Shown here: positions 16,604 to 25,844 of the stretch, one piece after another
How the letters are laid out: every line of letters begins with the position of its first letter
Numbering within the stretch: the first letter of the stretch is position 1
Assembly: GCF_002979455.1 (NCBI RefSeq)
Contig: NZ_PCOU01000001.1
Span: 1 to 64,000, forward strand
DNA length: 64,000 nt
Source: Chryseobacterium sp. MYb7
Lineage (GTDB): Bacteria > Bacteroidota > Bacteroidia > Flavobacteriales > Weeksellaceae
Direction of reading: 5' to 3'
Program-made: the position numbers and the translations under genes
Notes under the pieces: model-generated
What the model was told of the DNA's origin: nothing
Databases searched by the model: none
Seen by the model: only the letters and a program-made list of their open reading frames with translations

Positions 16604-16957
16604 ATGAAGAAACTCATCATTCATTCAGTTCCGGTTGTGATAAGTTTTGCATGGCTTATGACAGAAAACCAGACATTTAATCCAATTATTCTTAAAGGAC
16701 CAGATTTTCTAAAGTTTTATCTCATCCTGATTTTCGGATTCTACGTTTCTATTTTTCTTTTAAATTCTTTGAAAGAAACCATTTCAAGAACAACACTTTA
16801 TTTCGCAGGATTTATTTTCTTATTGGGAATTATCAAACTGATAAGAGGAATTATGTTAGGAAAACCGATTGGTTTTTTAATCATGATTTTAATAGTGGAA
16901 GTTATTGTTATATTGGTATTTATGTTCAATCATGTCAATAAAAAGATGAATTCATAA
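16604..16957 (+). CDS. Small integral membrane protein (about four segments)
   Basis: A 117-residue, strongly hydrophobic protein with segments at about 5-22, 35-54, 65-85 and 89-108 and a short basic tail (NHVNKKMNS). It begins 15 bases after the Gly/Cys-tailed protein, so the two are co-transcribed and may form a complex. No known family recognised. Confidence 0.72.
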   Translation: MKKLIIHSVPVVISFAWLMTENQTFNPIILKGPDFLKFYLILIFGFYVSIFLLNSLKETISRTTLYFAGFIFLLGIIKLIRGIMLGKPIGFLIMILIVEVIVILVFMFNHVNKKMNS

Positions 16958-16975
16958 ACCAGTATACAAAACAAA

Positions 16976-17002
16976 CCCGAAACAAAAATGTTCCGGGCTT
17001 TA
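16976..17002 (+). terminator. Probable terminator after small membrane protein
   Basis: Stem CCCGAAACA/TGTTCCGGG with one mismatch and loop AAAA, followed by a weak CTTTATC tract. Confidence 0.5.
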
Positions 17003-17018
17003 TCATGTCTTGTTGATA

Positions 17019-17228
17019 TTAAATATCTTTCTTTTTTTCTTTCGCTGGCTGATAGCCATATTTTCTAACCATAACGGAAGTAAGGACAACTAAAATAAGG
17101 CTGATCGCAATATTGGAGCTTTCCGAATGTACAATAGCCTGATAAAAATTATAACCGAAAATAGCAGATATAATAGCAATCAGAATATTGTTTACATAAG
17201 CATACTGGTTTCTTGTAGATGTTTTCAT
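17019..17228 (-). CDS. Small two-segment membrane protein
   Basis: A 69-residue protein with two hydrophobic stretches (about 14-31 and 38-54), a polar hinge (HSESSN) and a basic C-terminus (PAKEKKKDI). It starts MKTSTRNQYAYVNN. No family recognised; the size and layout are those of a stress-induced inner-membrane peptide. It converges with the small membrane protein upstream on the plus strand. Confidence 0.6.
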   Translation of the reverse strand: MKTSTRNQYAYVNNILIAIISAIFGYNFYQAIVHSESSNIAISLILVVLTSVMVRKYGYQPAKEKKKDI

Positions 17229-17736
17229 AGTAGTATTTTTTTGTTATTTACTCAGTAAGTATAACAATCTGAATTTCGTTACAAGAAAAATCATTATTCT
17301 TTAAATTTTAATCTAAAGGCCTTTTTTGAGTTGAAAATATTTATTTTTCTATTGATGATAAGTAAAACTTTTAATTTTAAAAAAATATTGTTCACAGAGG
17401 TTTTCAATAGAGTTCACCGAATTCAGATGTCATATGCTGAATTAGGGTTTTATATTATTTTTTAAAATAAGTTAAAGAAATTAACAAATTTGAGAGAGCA
17501 GCACCATAATCAGTTAAACTATTGTTAATTTATTAAAGTATTTGTTTATTCATGAACAATGTAAATGTGAATTGGTGTTAATTAAAAAAACAAATTGCTG
17601 TTTTTTGATTAAAAAAAATAAGTAGTATTGCCTTTTTTTAACAAATATATTACATATTTGATACAGATAGCAGTGATATTTAGTCATTTTTGCGGGAGAT
17701 AGGTAAAGGTATACTTTTGCAAAAAAATGATCAAAA
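17229..17736. other. 508-base AT-rich intergenic region upstream of TonB receptor
   Basis: No credible ORF. It separates the small minus-strand membrane gene from the receptor at 17737. The only clear element is the receptor promoter at 17690-17719. The rest is very AT-rich with long A and T runs. Confidence 0.5.
17690..17719 (+). promoter_or_regulatory. Promoter of TonB receptor/DUF4249 operon
   Basis: A -33 TTTG at 17690-17693 and a -7 TACTTTTG at 17712-17719 are 18 bases apart, close to the Bacteroidota consensus. Transcription from about 17726 leaves a very short leader to the ATG at 17737. Confidence 0.65.
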
Positions 17737-19989
17737 ATGTTTCGAATTGTTATAGCTGCTATTTTATTGCCTGCTTTTTCTTATGCTCAAAGCACCTATT
17801 CTGTAAGTGGAGTTGTAAAAGATAAAGATACTGGAGAATTGATTTCCGGAGCAATAATTAAAATCAAAGAAAAGCCTGACATCAATATAGAAACCAATGA
17901 GTATGGGTTTTATTCTTTTTCATTACCTGAAAACGACTATACTCTGTTGATTAGTTATAATAACCGTAGAAATGACAGTAAGGAAATTCATCTTCAAGAG
18001 TCTGTAAAATTAGATTGGGATCTTAAAAAAGAAGAAACTCTTATTGACGAAGTAGAGGTAAAAAAAATTAAAACGGTAGTTTCCAAAAGATCTAAAATGA
18101 AGGCAGAGATCATGGATATAGAAGGTATCTCGAAATTACCGGTTTTATTAGGTGAGAAAGATATTCTTAAAACAATACAATACCTGCCGGGAGTAAATTC
18201 TCAGGAAGGGAGATCAGGCTTTAGTGTGCGCGGGGGAAGTCCTGATCAAAACCTCATGCTGGTAGATGAAGCACCGGTTTTTAATAATTCGCATCTGCTC
18301 GGGCTCTTTAGTACTTTTAATAGTGATGCTTTGAGAAATGTTACAGTTTATAAAGGAAATATACCATCCCAGTATGGAGGGAGGCTGTCGTCTGTTGTTG
18401 ATGTGAAAATGAAAGATGGAAATAATCAGGGATATCATGTAAATGGCGGGATAGGTCTTATTAGCAGCAGGCTAAGTGTTGAAGGACCTATTCAAAAAGG
18501 AAAATCTTCTTTTATTGTATCTGGAAGACGTACCTATCTGGATCTTTTTCTTCCACCACAAAACGGGTCAAAAATGAAAATATATTTTTATGACCTGAAT
18601 ACAAAGGCTAATTTTCAAATTAACAAGAATAACAACATATATCTTTCAGGCTATTTTGGCAGAGATATTTTGTCTCATGAAGACTTTAGAAATAATTGGG
18701 GAAATATTACGGGAACCTTGAGATGGAATAGCATTATCAGCAGTAAATTGTTTTCAAATACTTCTTTAACATACAGTAATTATGATTACAGGACAAATGC
18801 TCAAAATTATAATGGAGAACCTACCGAAGTCAGGCCCAATATCAGAAATATTGGACTTAAGCAGGACTTTACTCATTATGTTGGTTTAAAGCATACATTA
18901 CATTATGGCTTGCAGGCTTCTCAATATTATTTTTCTACTCGTCAACTTTCAGAATCTGTAAAATCTGATTTTTTGAGAACACCAAGGACAATGTGGGAGA
19001 GTGCTTTATACATTAATGATGATTTTAAACTCAACGATAAACTATTCATTAATTATGGCTTAAGATTGTCAATGCTTTCTCTGCAGAAAACAAATGAAGA
19101 AACGAACTCATCTGCTGTGAAAAATCTCGCTAGAAATCAAATCAATCTCGAGCCGCGGGTAATGATCAACTATGAATTTGATAAGAACAATAGCGTAAAT
19201 CTTGGGTATAATAGGAATATTCAAAATATATACACTTTAAATAATATCAACGGCTACCTTAATAATGACTTATGGATGAATGTGAAAAAACCTCAGGTAG
19301 CAGATCAGATCAACCTTGGATACTCCAGAAAATTCAATAACGGATATGAATTGAACACCGATATTTTCTATAAAAAAATGTCAAATCTGGTTGATTACAA
19401 AGACGGGGTTCAAATTGATATTCTAGATAATATAGAAAAAAATATTGTAGATAACGGAAAAGGAAGAGCTTATGGATTTGAGATCCTGGCAAAAAAAACC
19501 AGAGGAAAACTTACAGGCTGGCTATCATATACATTATCTAAAACCGAAAGACAAAATGATGCAATAAATGGAGGAGACTGGTATAATGCATCTTATGACA
19601 GAACACATAATCTATCCATCGTTGCCAATTATCAACTGAGTCAGAAATGGACACTGTCAGGAGCGTTTGTTTATAATACAGGTAATGCTGCTACATTCCC
19701 AGGTGGAAAATATGTAATAGACGGTGATACTTACCTTCAATATGGGAAAAGAAACAGCAGCCGTATACCAGCTTCTCACAGGCTTGACCTTAATGCTACC
19801 TATGAACCTCAGAACAATAAACGTTTCAAAAGTTCATGGTCATTTGGTATCTATAACGTCTATGCAAGACATAACCCTTATATCATTGATTTCACAAATG
19901 AATATAACGGCAATAACACTACAATTCAGGCTAGAAAAACTTCATTTGTTTCATTCGTTCCGAATATTAGCTATAATTTCAAATTCTAA
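17737..19989 (+). CDS. TonB-dependent outer-membrane receptor with carboxypeptidase-regulatory-like domain
   Basis: A 750-residue protein. The signal peptide ends at SYAQ (about residue 18). A CarboxypepD_reg-like sandwich covers about 22-105 (YSVSGVVKDKDTGELISGAI), then the plug with ILKTIQYLPGVNSQEGRSGFSVRGG at about 145-170, then the barrel ending in aromatic SYNFKF. The DUF4249 lipoprotein follows 10 bases later. TonB receptor plus DUF4249 is a recurring pair in Bacteroidota; the substrate is not established. It is only distantly similar to the receptor at 6468 and lacks the paired operator. Confidence 0.93.
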   Translation: MFRIVIAAILLPAFSYAQSTYSVSGVVKDKDTGELISGAIIKIKEKPDINIETNEYGFYSFSLPENDYTLLISYNNRRNDSKEIHLQESVKLDWDLKKEETLIDEVEVKKIKTVVSKRSKMKAEIMDIEGISKLPVLLGEKDILKTIQYLPGVNSQEGRSGFSVRGGSPDQNLMLVDEAPVFNNSHLLGLFSTFNSDALRNVTVYKGNIPSQYGGRLSSVVDVKMKDGNNQGYHVNGGIGLISSRLSVEGPIQKGKSSFIVSGRRTYLDLFLPPQNGSKMKIYFYDLNTKANFQINKNNNIYLSGYFGRDILSHEDFRNNWGNITGTLRWNSIISSKLFSNTSLTYSNYDYRTNAQNYNGEPTEVRPNIRNIGLKQDFTHYVGLKHTLHYGLQASQYYFSTRQLSESVKSDFLRTPRTMWESALYINDDFKLNDKLFINYGLRLSMLSLQKTNEETNSSAVKNLARNQINLEPRVMINYEFDKNNSVNLGYNRNIQNIYTLNNINGYLNNDLWMNVKKPQVADQINLGYSRKFNNGYELNTDIFYKKMSNLVDYKDGVQIDILDNIEKNIVDNGKGRAYGFEILAKKTRGKLTGWLSYTLSKTERQNDAINGGDWYNASYDRTHNLSIVANYQLSQKWTLSGAFVYNTGNAATFPGGKYVIDGDTYLQYGKRNSSRIPASHRLDLNATYEPQNNKRFKSSWSFGIYNVYARHNPYIIDFTNEYNGNNTTIQARKTSFVSFVPNISYNFKF

Positions 19990-19999
19990 AAACATTGTA

Positions 20000-20785
20000 A
20001 TGAAAAATAAAAAATATTTAATTCCTTTTACAGCAATGCTTTTTCTGTTGGGATGCACAGATAGCAGTGTAATTGATCTGCCATTAGAAGATTTGAGTGG
20101 TAAGGTCGTAATTGAAGGAAATGTTACAGATAAAAATGGCCCCTATCAGGTGAAAGTTACAAGATCTGACAAGACAACACAAACAACAAATCCTCAGCCT
20201 GTTTCCAACGCTGTTGTTGTTATTAGTGATAACCATGGGCAATCCGATGTATTGCAGTATAATAATGGGATATATAAAACAGTTAATCTTACAACCCATT
20301 ATGGTGACACTTACACCCTTTCTGTAACGGTAGATGGCGTTACTTATAAAGCAGAAAGTAAAATGCCCGAAAATGTAGAATTCACAGATTTAAAACAAAA
20401 AAATACATACGACTACGGATATGTTGAAAGAAAGCTTATCCCCATATTTAAAGATCCGGATGTAAAAGGAAATTATTATTTGTTTCGGGTAGATGGGTAT
20501 TACAATTCAAAGTTTACACTTTTCTCAGATTATACGGGAAATGGAGAAGTCAATGGAAGAGCACTTAATAATTCAGGTTTTTTAAAAGGGAGTAAAGTAA
20601 AAGTTGAGATGCAATGTATTGATGAAACTGTTTATAATTATTTCAATGCTCTTTCGAAATTATCATCGGATAACACTATAAATAATTTAACCCCTGTAAA
20701 TCCTCCAAGCAATATCAGTAATGGGGCATTAGGGTATTTCTCAGCACACACAAGTAGCGAAAGAGAAATTATCATACAGGATTAA
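20000..20785 (+). CDS. DUF4249 family outer-membrane lipoprotein
   Basis: From the ATG at 20000 the protein has 261 residues with a lipoprotein signal (lipobox LLGC, Cys about residue 17). The DUF4249 pattern is visible: GKVVIEGNVTDKNGPYQVKVTRS (residues about 33-56), then PVSNAVVVISDNHGQ, then YKAESKMPE. The ORF continues upstream into the receptor, but only the ATG gives a signal peptide. It is the second gene of the receptor operon, probably a surface or periplasmic partner in substrate capture. Confidence 0.88.
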   Translation: MKNKKYLIPFTAMLFLLGCTDSSVIDLPLEDLSGKVVIEGNVTDKNGPYQVKVTRSDKTTQTTNPQPVSNAVVVISDNHGQSDVLQYNNGIYKTVNLTTHYGDTYTLSVTVDGVTYKAESKMPENVEFTDLKQKNTYDYGYVERKLIPIFKDPDVKGNYYLFRVDGYYNSKFTLFSDYTGNGEVNGRALNNSGFLKGSKVKVEMQCIDETVYNYFNALSKLSSDNTINNLTPVNPPSNISNGALGYFSAHTSSEREIIIQD

Positions 20786-20800
20786 ACTGTTATAAATAAA

Positions 20801-20835
20801 AAATAGACTTAGAGTTTTTCTAAGTCTATTTTTTT
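20801..20835. terminator. Bidirectional terminator between DUF4249 gene and mnmA
   Basis: Arms AAATAGACTTAGA and TCTAAGTCTATTT (13 bases each) with a 5-base loop, A-rich on the left and T7 on the right. It serves the two converging genes. Confidence 0.88.
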
Positions 20836-20855
20836 AATATTTTATTGAAATAAAA

Positions 20856-22043
20856 TTAGGAAATCACACCACTTCCGATAAGTTCATCATCAATATACCA
20901 TGAAGCAAACTGTCCTTCTGCAATAGCGGACTGAAGCTCATCAAATTCTACATACAAAGCATTTTCAAACTGAAATAGAGTTGCTTTCTGCAAAGATTGT
21001 CTGTATCTGAATCTTGCCAGTACTTCCATAGATTTTCCATTTTGAAGTTGCATATCCTCACGTACCCAGTGCAGTTCAGTATTGTCAATTTTCAGGGCTT
21101 TTTTGTGAAGTCCTGGGAAATGACTTCCTTCTCCAACAAAAATGATATTGTTTTCCATATCTCTGGAGACGATAAAACAACTTTCTTTATGACCACCTAT
21201 TCCTAGACCTCTACTTTGTCCGATCGTGAAAAACTGGGCTCCCTGATGTTTCCCGATTACTTTTCCGTCAGATTTTTTATAATTGATTTTTCTTGATAAA
21301 AACTCAAGTTCTTCTTCTTTAGATATAAATTCAGGTTTTTCTTCCGAAAATAAAGGAGAATCTTTGAAAATTTCTACAATTTCACCCTCATTAGGCTTTA
21401 ATTGTTGCTGTAAAAATTGAGGAAGGCTTACTTTTCCGATAAAACACAATCCCTGAGAATCTTTTTTATCTGCGGTTACCAATCCGATTTCTTTTGCAAT
21501 TTCTCTTACCTGAGGTTTTGTAAGTTCTCCGATAGGGAATAACGCTTTAGAAAGCTGATCCTGGCTTAGCTGGCATAGAAAATAAGACTGATCCTTATTG
21601 TTGTCTTTCCCGGCAAGAAGATGGAAAATTTCCTTCCCGTTTTCATCAAAAGTAGAATTTACCCTTGCATAATGTCCTGTAGCCACTTTATCGGCACCCA
21701 AAGACATTGCGGTCTTCATAAATACATCGAATTTTACTTCTCTGTTACATAATACATCAGGGTTGGGTGTTCTTCCTTTTTGATATTCGTCAAACATATA
21801 ATCAACAATACGCTCTTTGTAAAGTTCACTCATGTCTATCACCTGGAAAGGAATTCCAAGCTTTTGTGCCACCATAAGGGCATCATTGCTGTCCTCAATC
21901 CAGGGACATTCATCTTCTAATGTTACGGAAGCATCGTTCCAGTTTCTCATAAATAAAGCCACTACTTCATGGCCTTGCTGCTGCAGCAAATAAGCTGTAA
22001 CACTAGAATCTACACCTCCGGAGAGGCCTACTACTACTTTCAT
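20856..22043 (-). CDS. mnmA: tRNA-specific 2-thiouridylase MnmA
   Basis: A 395-residue enzyme that thiolates U34 of tRNAs for Lys, Glu and Gln. The PP-loop SGGVDSSV is at residues 8-15. Catalytic Cys99 lies in [11 protein letters not shown] and Cys200 in DSQGLCFIG; both are present. ATGHYA (about 121-126) and [10 protein letters not shown] are further family motifs. Slightly longer than E. coli MnmA (368), with inserts near HLLAGKDNN and the [18 protein letters not shown] loop. Expressed alone. Confidence 0.96.
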   Translation of the reverse strand: MKVVVGLSGGVDSSVTAYLLQQQGHEVVALFMRNWNDASVTLEDECPWIEDSNDALMVAQKLGIPFQVIDMSELYKERIVDYMFDEYQKGRTPNPDVLCNREVKFDVFMKTAMSLGADKVATGHYARVNSTFDENGKEIFHLLAGKDNNKDQSYFLCQLSQDQLSKALFPIGELTKPQVREIAKEIGLVTADKKDSQGLCFIGKVSLPQFLQQQLKPNEGEIVEIFKDSPLFSEEKPEFISKEEELEFLSRKINYKKSDGKVIGKHQGAQFFTIGQSRGLGIGGHKESCFIVSRDMENNIIFVGEGSHFPGLHKKALKIDNTELHWVREDMQLQNGKSMEVLARFRYRQSLQKATLFQFENALYVEFDELQSAIAEGQFASWYIDDELIGSGVIS

Positions 22044-22233
22044 TGTATTTCAATTTTACGAAACTCTTAACGGGAGTCCTTAGTTTGATGCGGCAAAAAT
22101 ACGATTAATAAAGTCGTAAAAAAACCATAATTTTAAACATTGATAAAAACGATAGAATAACCAATCACATTTTTATCATTCTCTGCTGATGGAAACAGAT
22201 GAGAGCATGCTTTAATACAAATAAATAAGACAT

Positions 22234-22761
22234 ATGAAAAAGTTTATTATTTCTATGATGCTGATGAGCTCAGGATCACTTTTTTCCCAGGTTTCAGTAG
22301 GTACACAAGTACAGGAAAACAGCAAATGGACGTTCGGAGGAGGCATCGGATTAGGATTTGGGAGTAACAGTTCATTTAATTTGCAGGCTTCTCCAAGAGT
22401 AGGTTACAAGCTTACGGAAGATCTTGAAGGCGGAGTTATAGGAAGTGTATCATGGCAGACTTCCAATTCCTATAAATCTACCATGTTTGGGGTAGGGCCG
22501 TTTTTGAATTACTATTTTGCCAGATCATTTTATGTAGGAGCCAATTATCAGCATTTCTTTATCAATTATAAAGACAAATATTACGATTATAAATACAATA
22601 CAGAAGAAAATGCACTATATCTGGGAGGTGGATATATGCAGAGAATTGGAAACAATTCCTTTATGCAGCTGGGGTTGATGTACAATGTACTTTGGAAACA
22701 GAATTCCAGTGTGTTTACGAGCGGTCTGATCCCGAATATTGGTTTCGTGGTGGGACTTTAG
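22234..22761 (+). CDS. Small outer-membrane beta-barrel protein (porin-family-like)
   Basis: A 175-residue protein with a signal peptide (to LFSQ, about residue 19). Alternating aromatic/Gly strands follow: GGGIGLGFGSNSSFNLQASP, MFGVGPFLNYYFARSFYVGANYQHF, ENALYLGGGYMQRIG and a C-terminal NIGFVVGL. This is the pattern of a small eight-strand barrel of the OmpA/OmpW kind. No ligand can be inferred. Monocistronic. Confidence 0.78.
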   Translation: MKKFIISMMLMSSGSLFSQVSVGTQVQENSKWTFGGGIGLGFGSNSSFNLQASPRVGYKLTEDLEGGVIGSVSWQTSNSYKSTMFGVGPFLNYYFARSFYVGANYQHFFINYKDKYYDYKYNTEENALYLGGGYMQRIGNNSFMQLGLMYNVLWKQNSSVFTSGLIPNIGFVVGL

Positions 22762-22871
22762 TTTTATGATTTTATCAATAGGAACGTGCTATTATCCTGA
22801 GTTTAGCCGAAGGGAGCCCGTTCAATACAATATTTACAATTTCATTGGCTTTAGCCAAAACCTATAAAAAC

Positions 22872-22904
22872 AAAAATCCCTGAAAAACTTTCCAGGGATT
22901 TTTT
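22872..22904. terminator. Bidirectional terminator between barrel gene and clpC
   Basis: Arms AAAAATCCCTG and CAGGGATTTTT with a ten-base loop; A- and T-rich on both flanks. It lies 26 bases after the clpC stop. Confidence 0.85.
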
Positions 22905-22930
22905 ATTTGAAATTAAATTATTTTATTTCA

Positions 22931-25468
22931 TTAAGATTGAGAAGATTTTTCAGCAGCAGATTTCTTTGCCTTCTGCGTTTTCCCAATCAATGCATCTTTT
23001 GCATCATTTACGTCAAGAACTACGGTTTCTCCTTCATTCAATTGTTTGTTTACCAGCATTTCTGCCAATAAATCTTCAATATATTTCTGGATTGCACGTT
23101 TCAATGGTCTTGCACCGAAATCTTTATCCCATCCTTTTTCAGAAATAAAGTCTTTTGCTTCTTCAGTAAGATCCACTTTATATCCTAATTTTTCAAGTCT
23201 GCCATAAAGCTTGTTCAGTTCAATATCAATAATTTTCTTGATATCATCCTGTACAAGAGAGTTGAAGATTACGATATCATCAATTCTGTTCAGGAATTCT
23301 GGAGCAAATGCTTTTTTAAGTGCGCTTTCAATGGTACTTCTTGCTCTGGTATCTGAGCTGGTCTTCTTAGCAGAAGTTCCAAATCCTACACCATCTCCAA
23401 AGTCTTTAAGATCTCTTGTTCCGATGTTTGAAGTAAGAATGATGATGGTATTTCTGAAGTCAATCTTTCTTCCTAAACTATCTGTAACGTGTCCTTCATC
23501 CAAAATCTGCAGCAGAATATTGAATACATCAGGGTGAGCCTTTTCAATCTCATCCAAAAGAACCACCGCATAAGGCTTTCTTCTTACTGCTTCTGTCAGC
23601 TGACCACCTTCTTCATATCCTACATATCCCGGAGGCGCACCAACCAATCTTGAAACGGCAAATTTCTCCATGTATTCACTCATGTCAATTCTGATCAGCG
23701 ATTCATCGGACTCGAAAAGCTCTCTTGCCATTACTTTCGCCAATTCGGTTTTACCAACCCCGGTTGTTCCAAGGAAAATAAAGGTACCGATCGGACGGTT
23801 AGGATCTTTAAGACCTGCTCTGTTTCTTTGAATAGCTTTCACAACTTTCTTCACAGCCTCTTCCTGACCAATCACTTTTCCGTTCAGTTTCTCATCCATT
23901 TGGGCTAGTTTGTCAAGCTCGTTCTTACCAACTTTCGTTACCGGAACACCACTCATCATAGAAACCACTTCCGCTACATTTTCTTCTGTTACGGTTTCTT
24001 TTTTCTCTTTTACATCTTTATCCCATTTTTCCTGAGCAGCATTCAGTTCCATCTGAAGACGTTCTTCTTCATCTTTAAGCTTTCTTGCTTCAAGATAGTC
24101 CTGAGCTTTTACAGCTTTCTGTTTCAGTTCTTTGATATCTTCGATCTTTTTTTCAAAATCAATGATTTCTGTAGGAACTTTCATATTCTTGATGTAAACA
24201 CGGGATCCTGCTTCATCCATCGCATCAATAGCTTTGTCTGGTAGGAAACGGTCTGTAATATATCTTGATGTCAAATTGACACAAGCCAGAATAGCTTCAG
24301 GTGTATATATTACATTATGGTGTTCTTCATATTTGTCTTTGATTTGATTCAAGATCTGAACAGTTTCATCAATAGAAGTAGGTTCCACCATTACTTTCTG
24401 GAATCTTCTTTCTAAAGCGCCATCTTTTTCAATATATTGACGGTACTCATCAAGAGTAGTTGCTCCGATGCATTGAATTTCACCTCTTGCCAAAGCCGGT
24501 TTGAACATATTGGAAGCATCTAAACTTCCTGTAGAGCTTCCAGCTCCTACAATCGTATGAAGCTCATCAATGAATAAGATGACATCTCTGTTTTTCTCCA
24601 GCTCTGTCATAATCGCCTTCATTCTTTCTTCAAACTGACCACGGTACTTAGTTCCGGCAACTAAACTTGCCAAATCTAATGTGATCACACGTTTTCCGTA
24701 AAGAACTCTTGACACTTTTTTCTGTTGAATTCTTAATGCAAGACCTTCAGCAATGGCAGATTTACCAACTCCCGGCTCCCCAATAAGAAGCGGGTTGTTT
24801 TTCTTTCTACGTGATAAAATCTGAGATACTCTCTCAATTTCTTTTTCACGCCCGATCACTGGGTCTAGTTTTCCATCTCTAGCCAAAGAAGTAAGATCTC
24901 TACCAAAGTTATCCAATGTAGGGGTTTTACTTTTCGCAGAACCTAGATTTCCTGCAGGCTTTCTCATTTGCTCAAATTCTTCTCTCTCATCATCATCATC
25001 GTAAGCACTCATCTGAGGAGACTGGCCTGAATTTTTAAGCATAGTCTGGTATTCTCTTGAAACTCCTTCGTAGTCGATGTCATAAGCTCCCAGAATATTT
25101 GAAGTAGGATCCTCATATTTATAAAGAATACCTAAAAGCAGGTGAACGGTATTAATTTCATTGCTTTTATATTGACGGCATTCTAACTCTGCACGTTTAA
25201 TGGCATGATCTGCCATCTTGGTGAAAGAAATATTGGTAACCTCTTCAGAAATAGGATTAAGACTTGCTGTATTTAAAGTTTCAATTTTTCTTCTGATTTG
25301 TGTTAAATCCGCATTAAGGTTTTGAAGGATTTCTTTTGCAGAGTTTTCCGTTTTTATAATACCTAAAAGTAGATGTTCTGTATTAAGAAATTCACTTTTC
25401 AGCCTTTTAGCTTCGCTTTTGCTTTGTTTGAACACCTGGCTCAAACCTTGTGAAAACTTATAATCCAT
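22931..25468 (-). CDS. clpC: ATP-dependent Clp protease ATP-binding subunit ClpC
   Basis: From MDYKFSQGL the protein has 845 residues; a Met four codons earlier is also possible. Order of parts: Clp N-domain with two repeats (about 5-145; FLNTEHLLLGII and EINTVHLLLGIL), first AAA+ module with Walker A GEPGVGKSA, middle helical UVR-like insert rich in Lys/Glu (KLKDEEERLQMEL), second AAA+ module with GTTGVGKTE and RIDMSEYMEKFAVSRLVGAPPG. It unfolds substrates for ClpP. The N-terminal and middle domains separate it from ClpA and ClpB. Transcribed alone. Confidence 0.95.
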   Translation of the reverse strand: MDYKFSQGLSQVFKQSKSEAKRLKSEFLNTEHLLLGIIKTENSAKEILQNLNADLTQIRRKIETLNTASLNPISEEVTNISFTKMADHAIKRAELECRQYKSNEINTVHLLLGILYKYEDPTSNILGAYDIDYEGVSREYQTMLKNSGQSPQMSAYDDDDEREEFEQMRKPAGNLGSAKSKTPTLDNFGRDLTSLARDGKLDPVIGREKEIERVSQILSRRKKNNPLLIGEPGVGKSAIAEGLALRIQQKKVSRVLYGKRVITLDLASLVAGTKYRGQFEERMKAIMTELEKNRDVILFIDELHTIVGAGSSTGSLDASNMFKPALARGEIQCIGATTLDEYRQYIEKDGALERRFQKVMVEPTSIDETVQILNQIKDKYEEHHNVIYTPEAILACVNLTSRYITDRFLPDKAIDAMDEAGSRVYIKNMKVPTEIIDFEKKIEDIKELKQKAVKAQDYLEARKLKDEEERLQMELNAAQEKWDKDVKEKKETVTEENVAEVVSMMSGVPVTKVGKNELDKLAQMDEKLNGKVIGQEEAVKKVVKAIQRNRAGLKDPNRPIGTFIFLGTTGVGKTELAKVMARELFESDESLIRIDMSEYMEKFAVSRLVGAPPGYVGYEEGGQLTEAVRRKPYAVVLLDEIEKAHPDVFNILLQILDEGHVTDSLGRKIDFRNTIIILTSNIGTRDLKDFGDGVGFGTSAKKTSSDTRARSTIESALKKAFAPEFLNRIDDIVIFNSLVQDDIKKIIDIELNKLYGRLEKLGYKVDLTEEAKDFISEKGWDKDFGARPLKRAIQKYIEDLLAEMLVNKQLNEGETVVLDVNDAKDALIGKTQKAKKSAAEKSSQS

Positions 25469-25592
25469 AATATATCTCATTAGAACAAAGGCAACATTAC
25501 CTTTTATTCATTATCTAAATTACAAATATTTTACCAAAAATCAATTAATGACTTTATGGCAGAAAAAATTTTATTATCTTATTGAAAATGAT

Positions 25593-25600
25593 TATGTTTG
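25593..25600 (+). promoter_or_regulatory. -7 box of the YgjV-like/glycosyltransferase unit
   Basis: TATGTTTG fits TAnnTTTG and would give a leader of about 13 bases to the ATG at 25620. No -33 TTTG is present. Confidence 0.45.
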
Positions 25601-25619
25601 TTTACTCTAAATTTTTCCC

Positions 25620-25844
25620 ATGAATAGTGAAATTACCACTTATATAGGCTATTCTGCCTCCCTCTTTATCGTATTGAGTTTCATACTGAAAGATGTGAAA
25701 AAAATTAGGGTAGTTAACATGATTGGCTGTATTTGTTTTGTCATTTATGGGATCTTTAATGGGATGCTTTGGCCCGTAATCATCCCAAATGGGCTTATTT
25801 GTTTCATTCAGATCTATTATTTAATACTAGATAAGAAAGTTTGA
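25620..25844 (+). CDS. YgjV-like small membrane protein
   Basis: A 74-residue protein with three hydrophobic segments (about 7-23, 31-49 and 52-70). The pattern YIGYSASLFIVLSFILKDVKKIRVVNMIGCICFVIYGI matches the Imp-YgjV family. Database entries of this type are sometimes mislabelled uroporphyrinogen decarboxylase. Its stop codon overlaps the start of the next gene (TGATG), so the two are translationally coupled. Function unknown. Confidence 0.75.
   Translation: MNSEITTYIGYSASLFIVLSFILKDVKKIRVVNMIGCICFVIYGIFNGMLWPVIIPNGLICFIQIYYLILDKKV

Noticed and set aside
16243..16620. Pro/Gln-rich minus-strand ORF opposite the Gly/Cys tail
   Set aside because: The PPQPP repeats are the reverse reading of the GGC codons of the tail.
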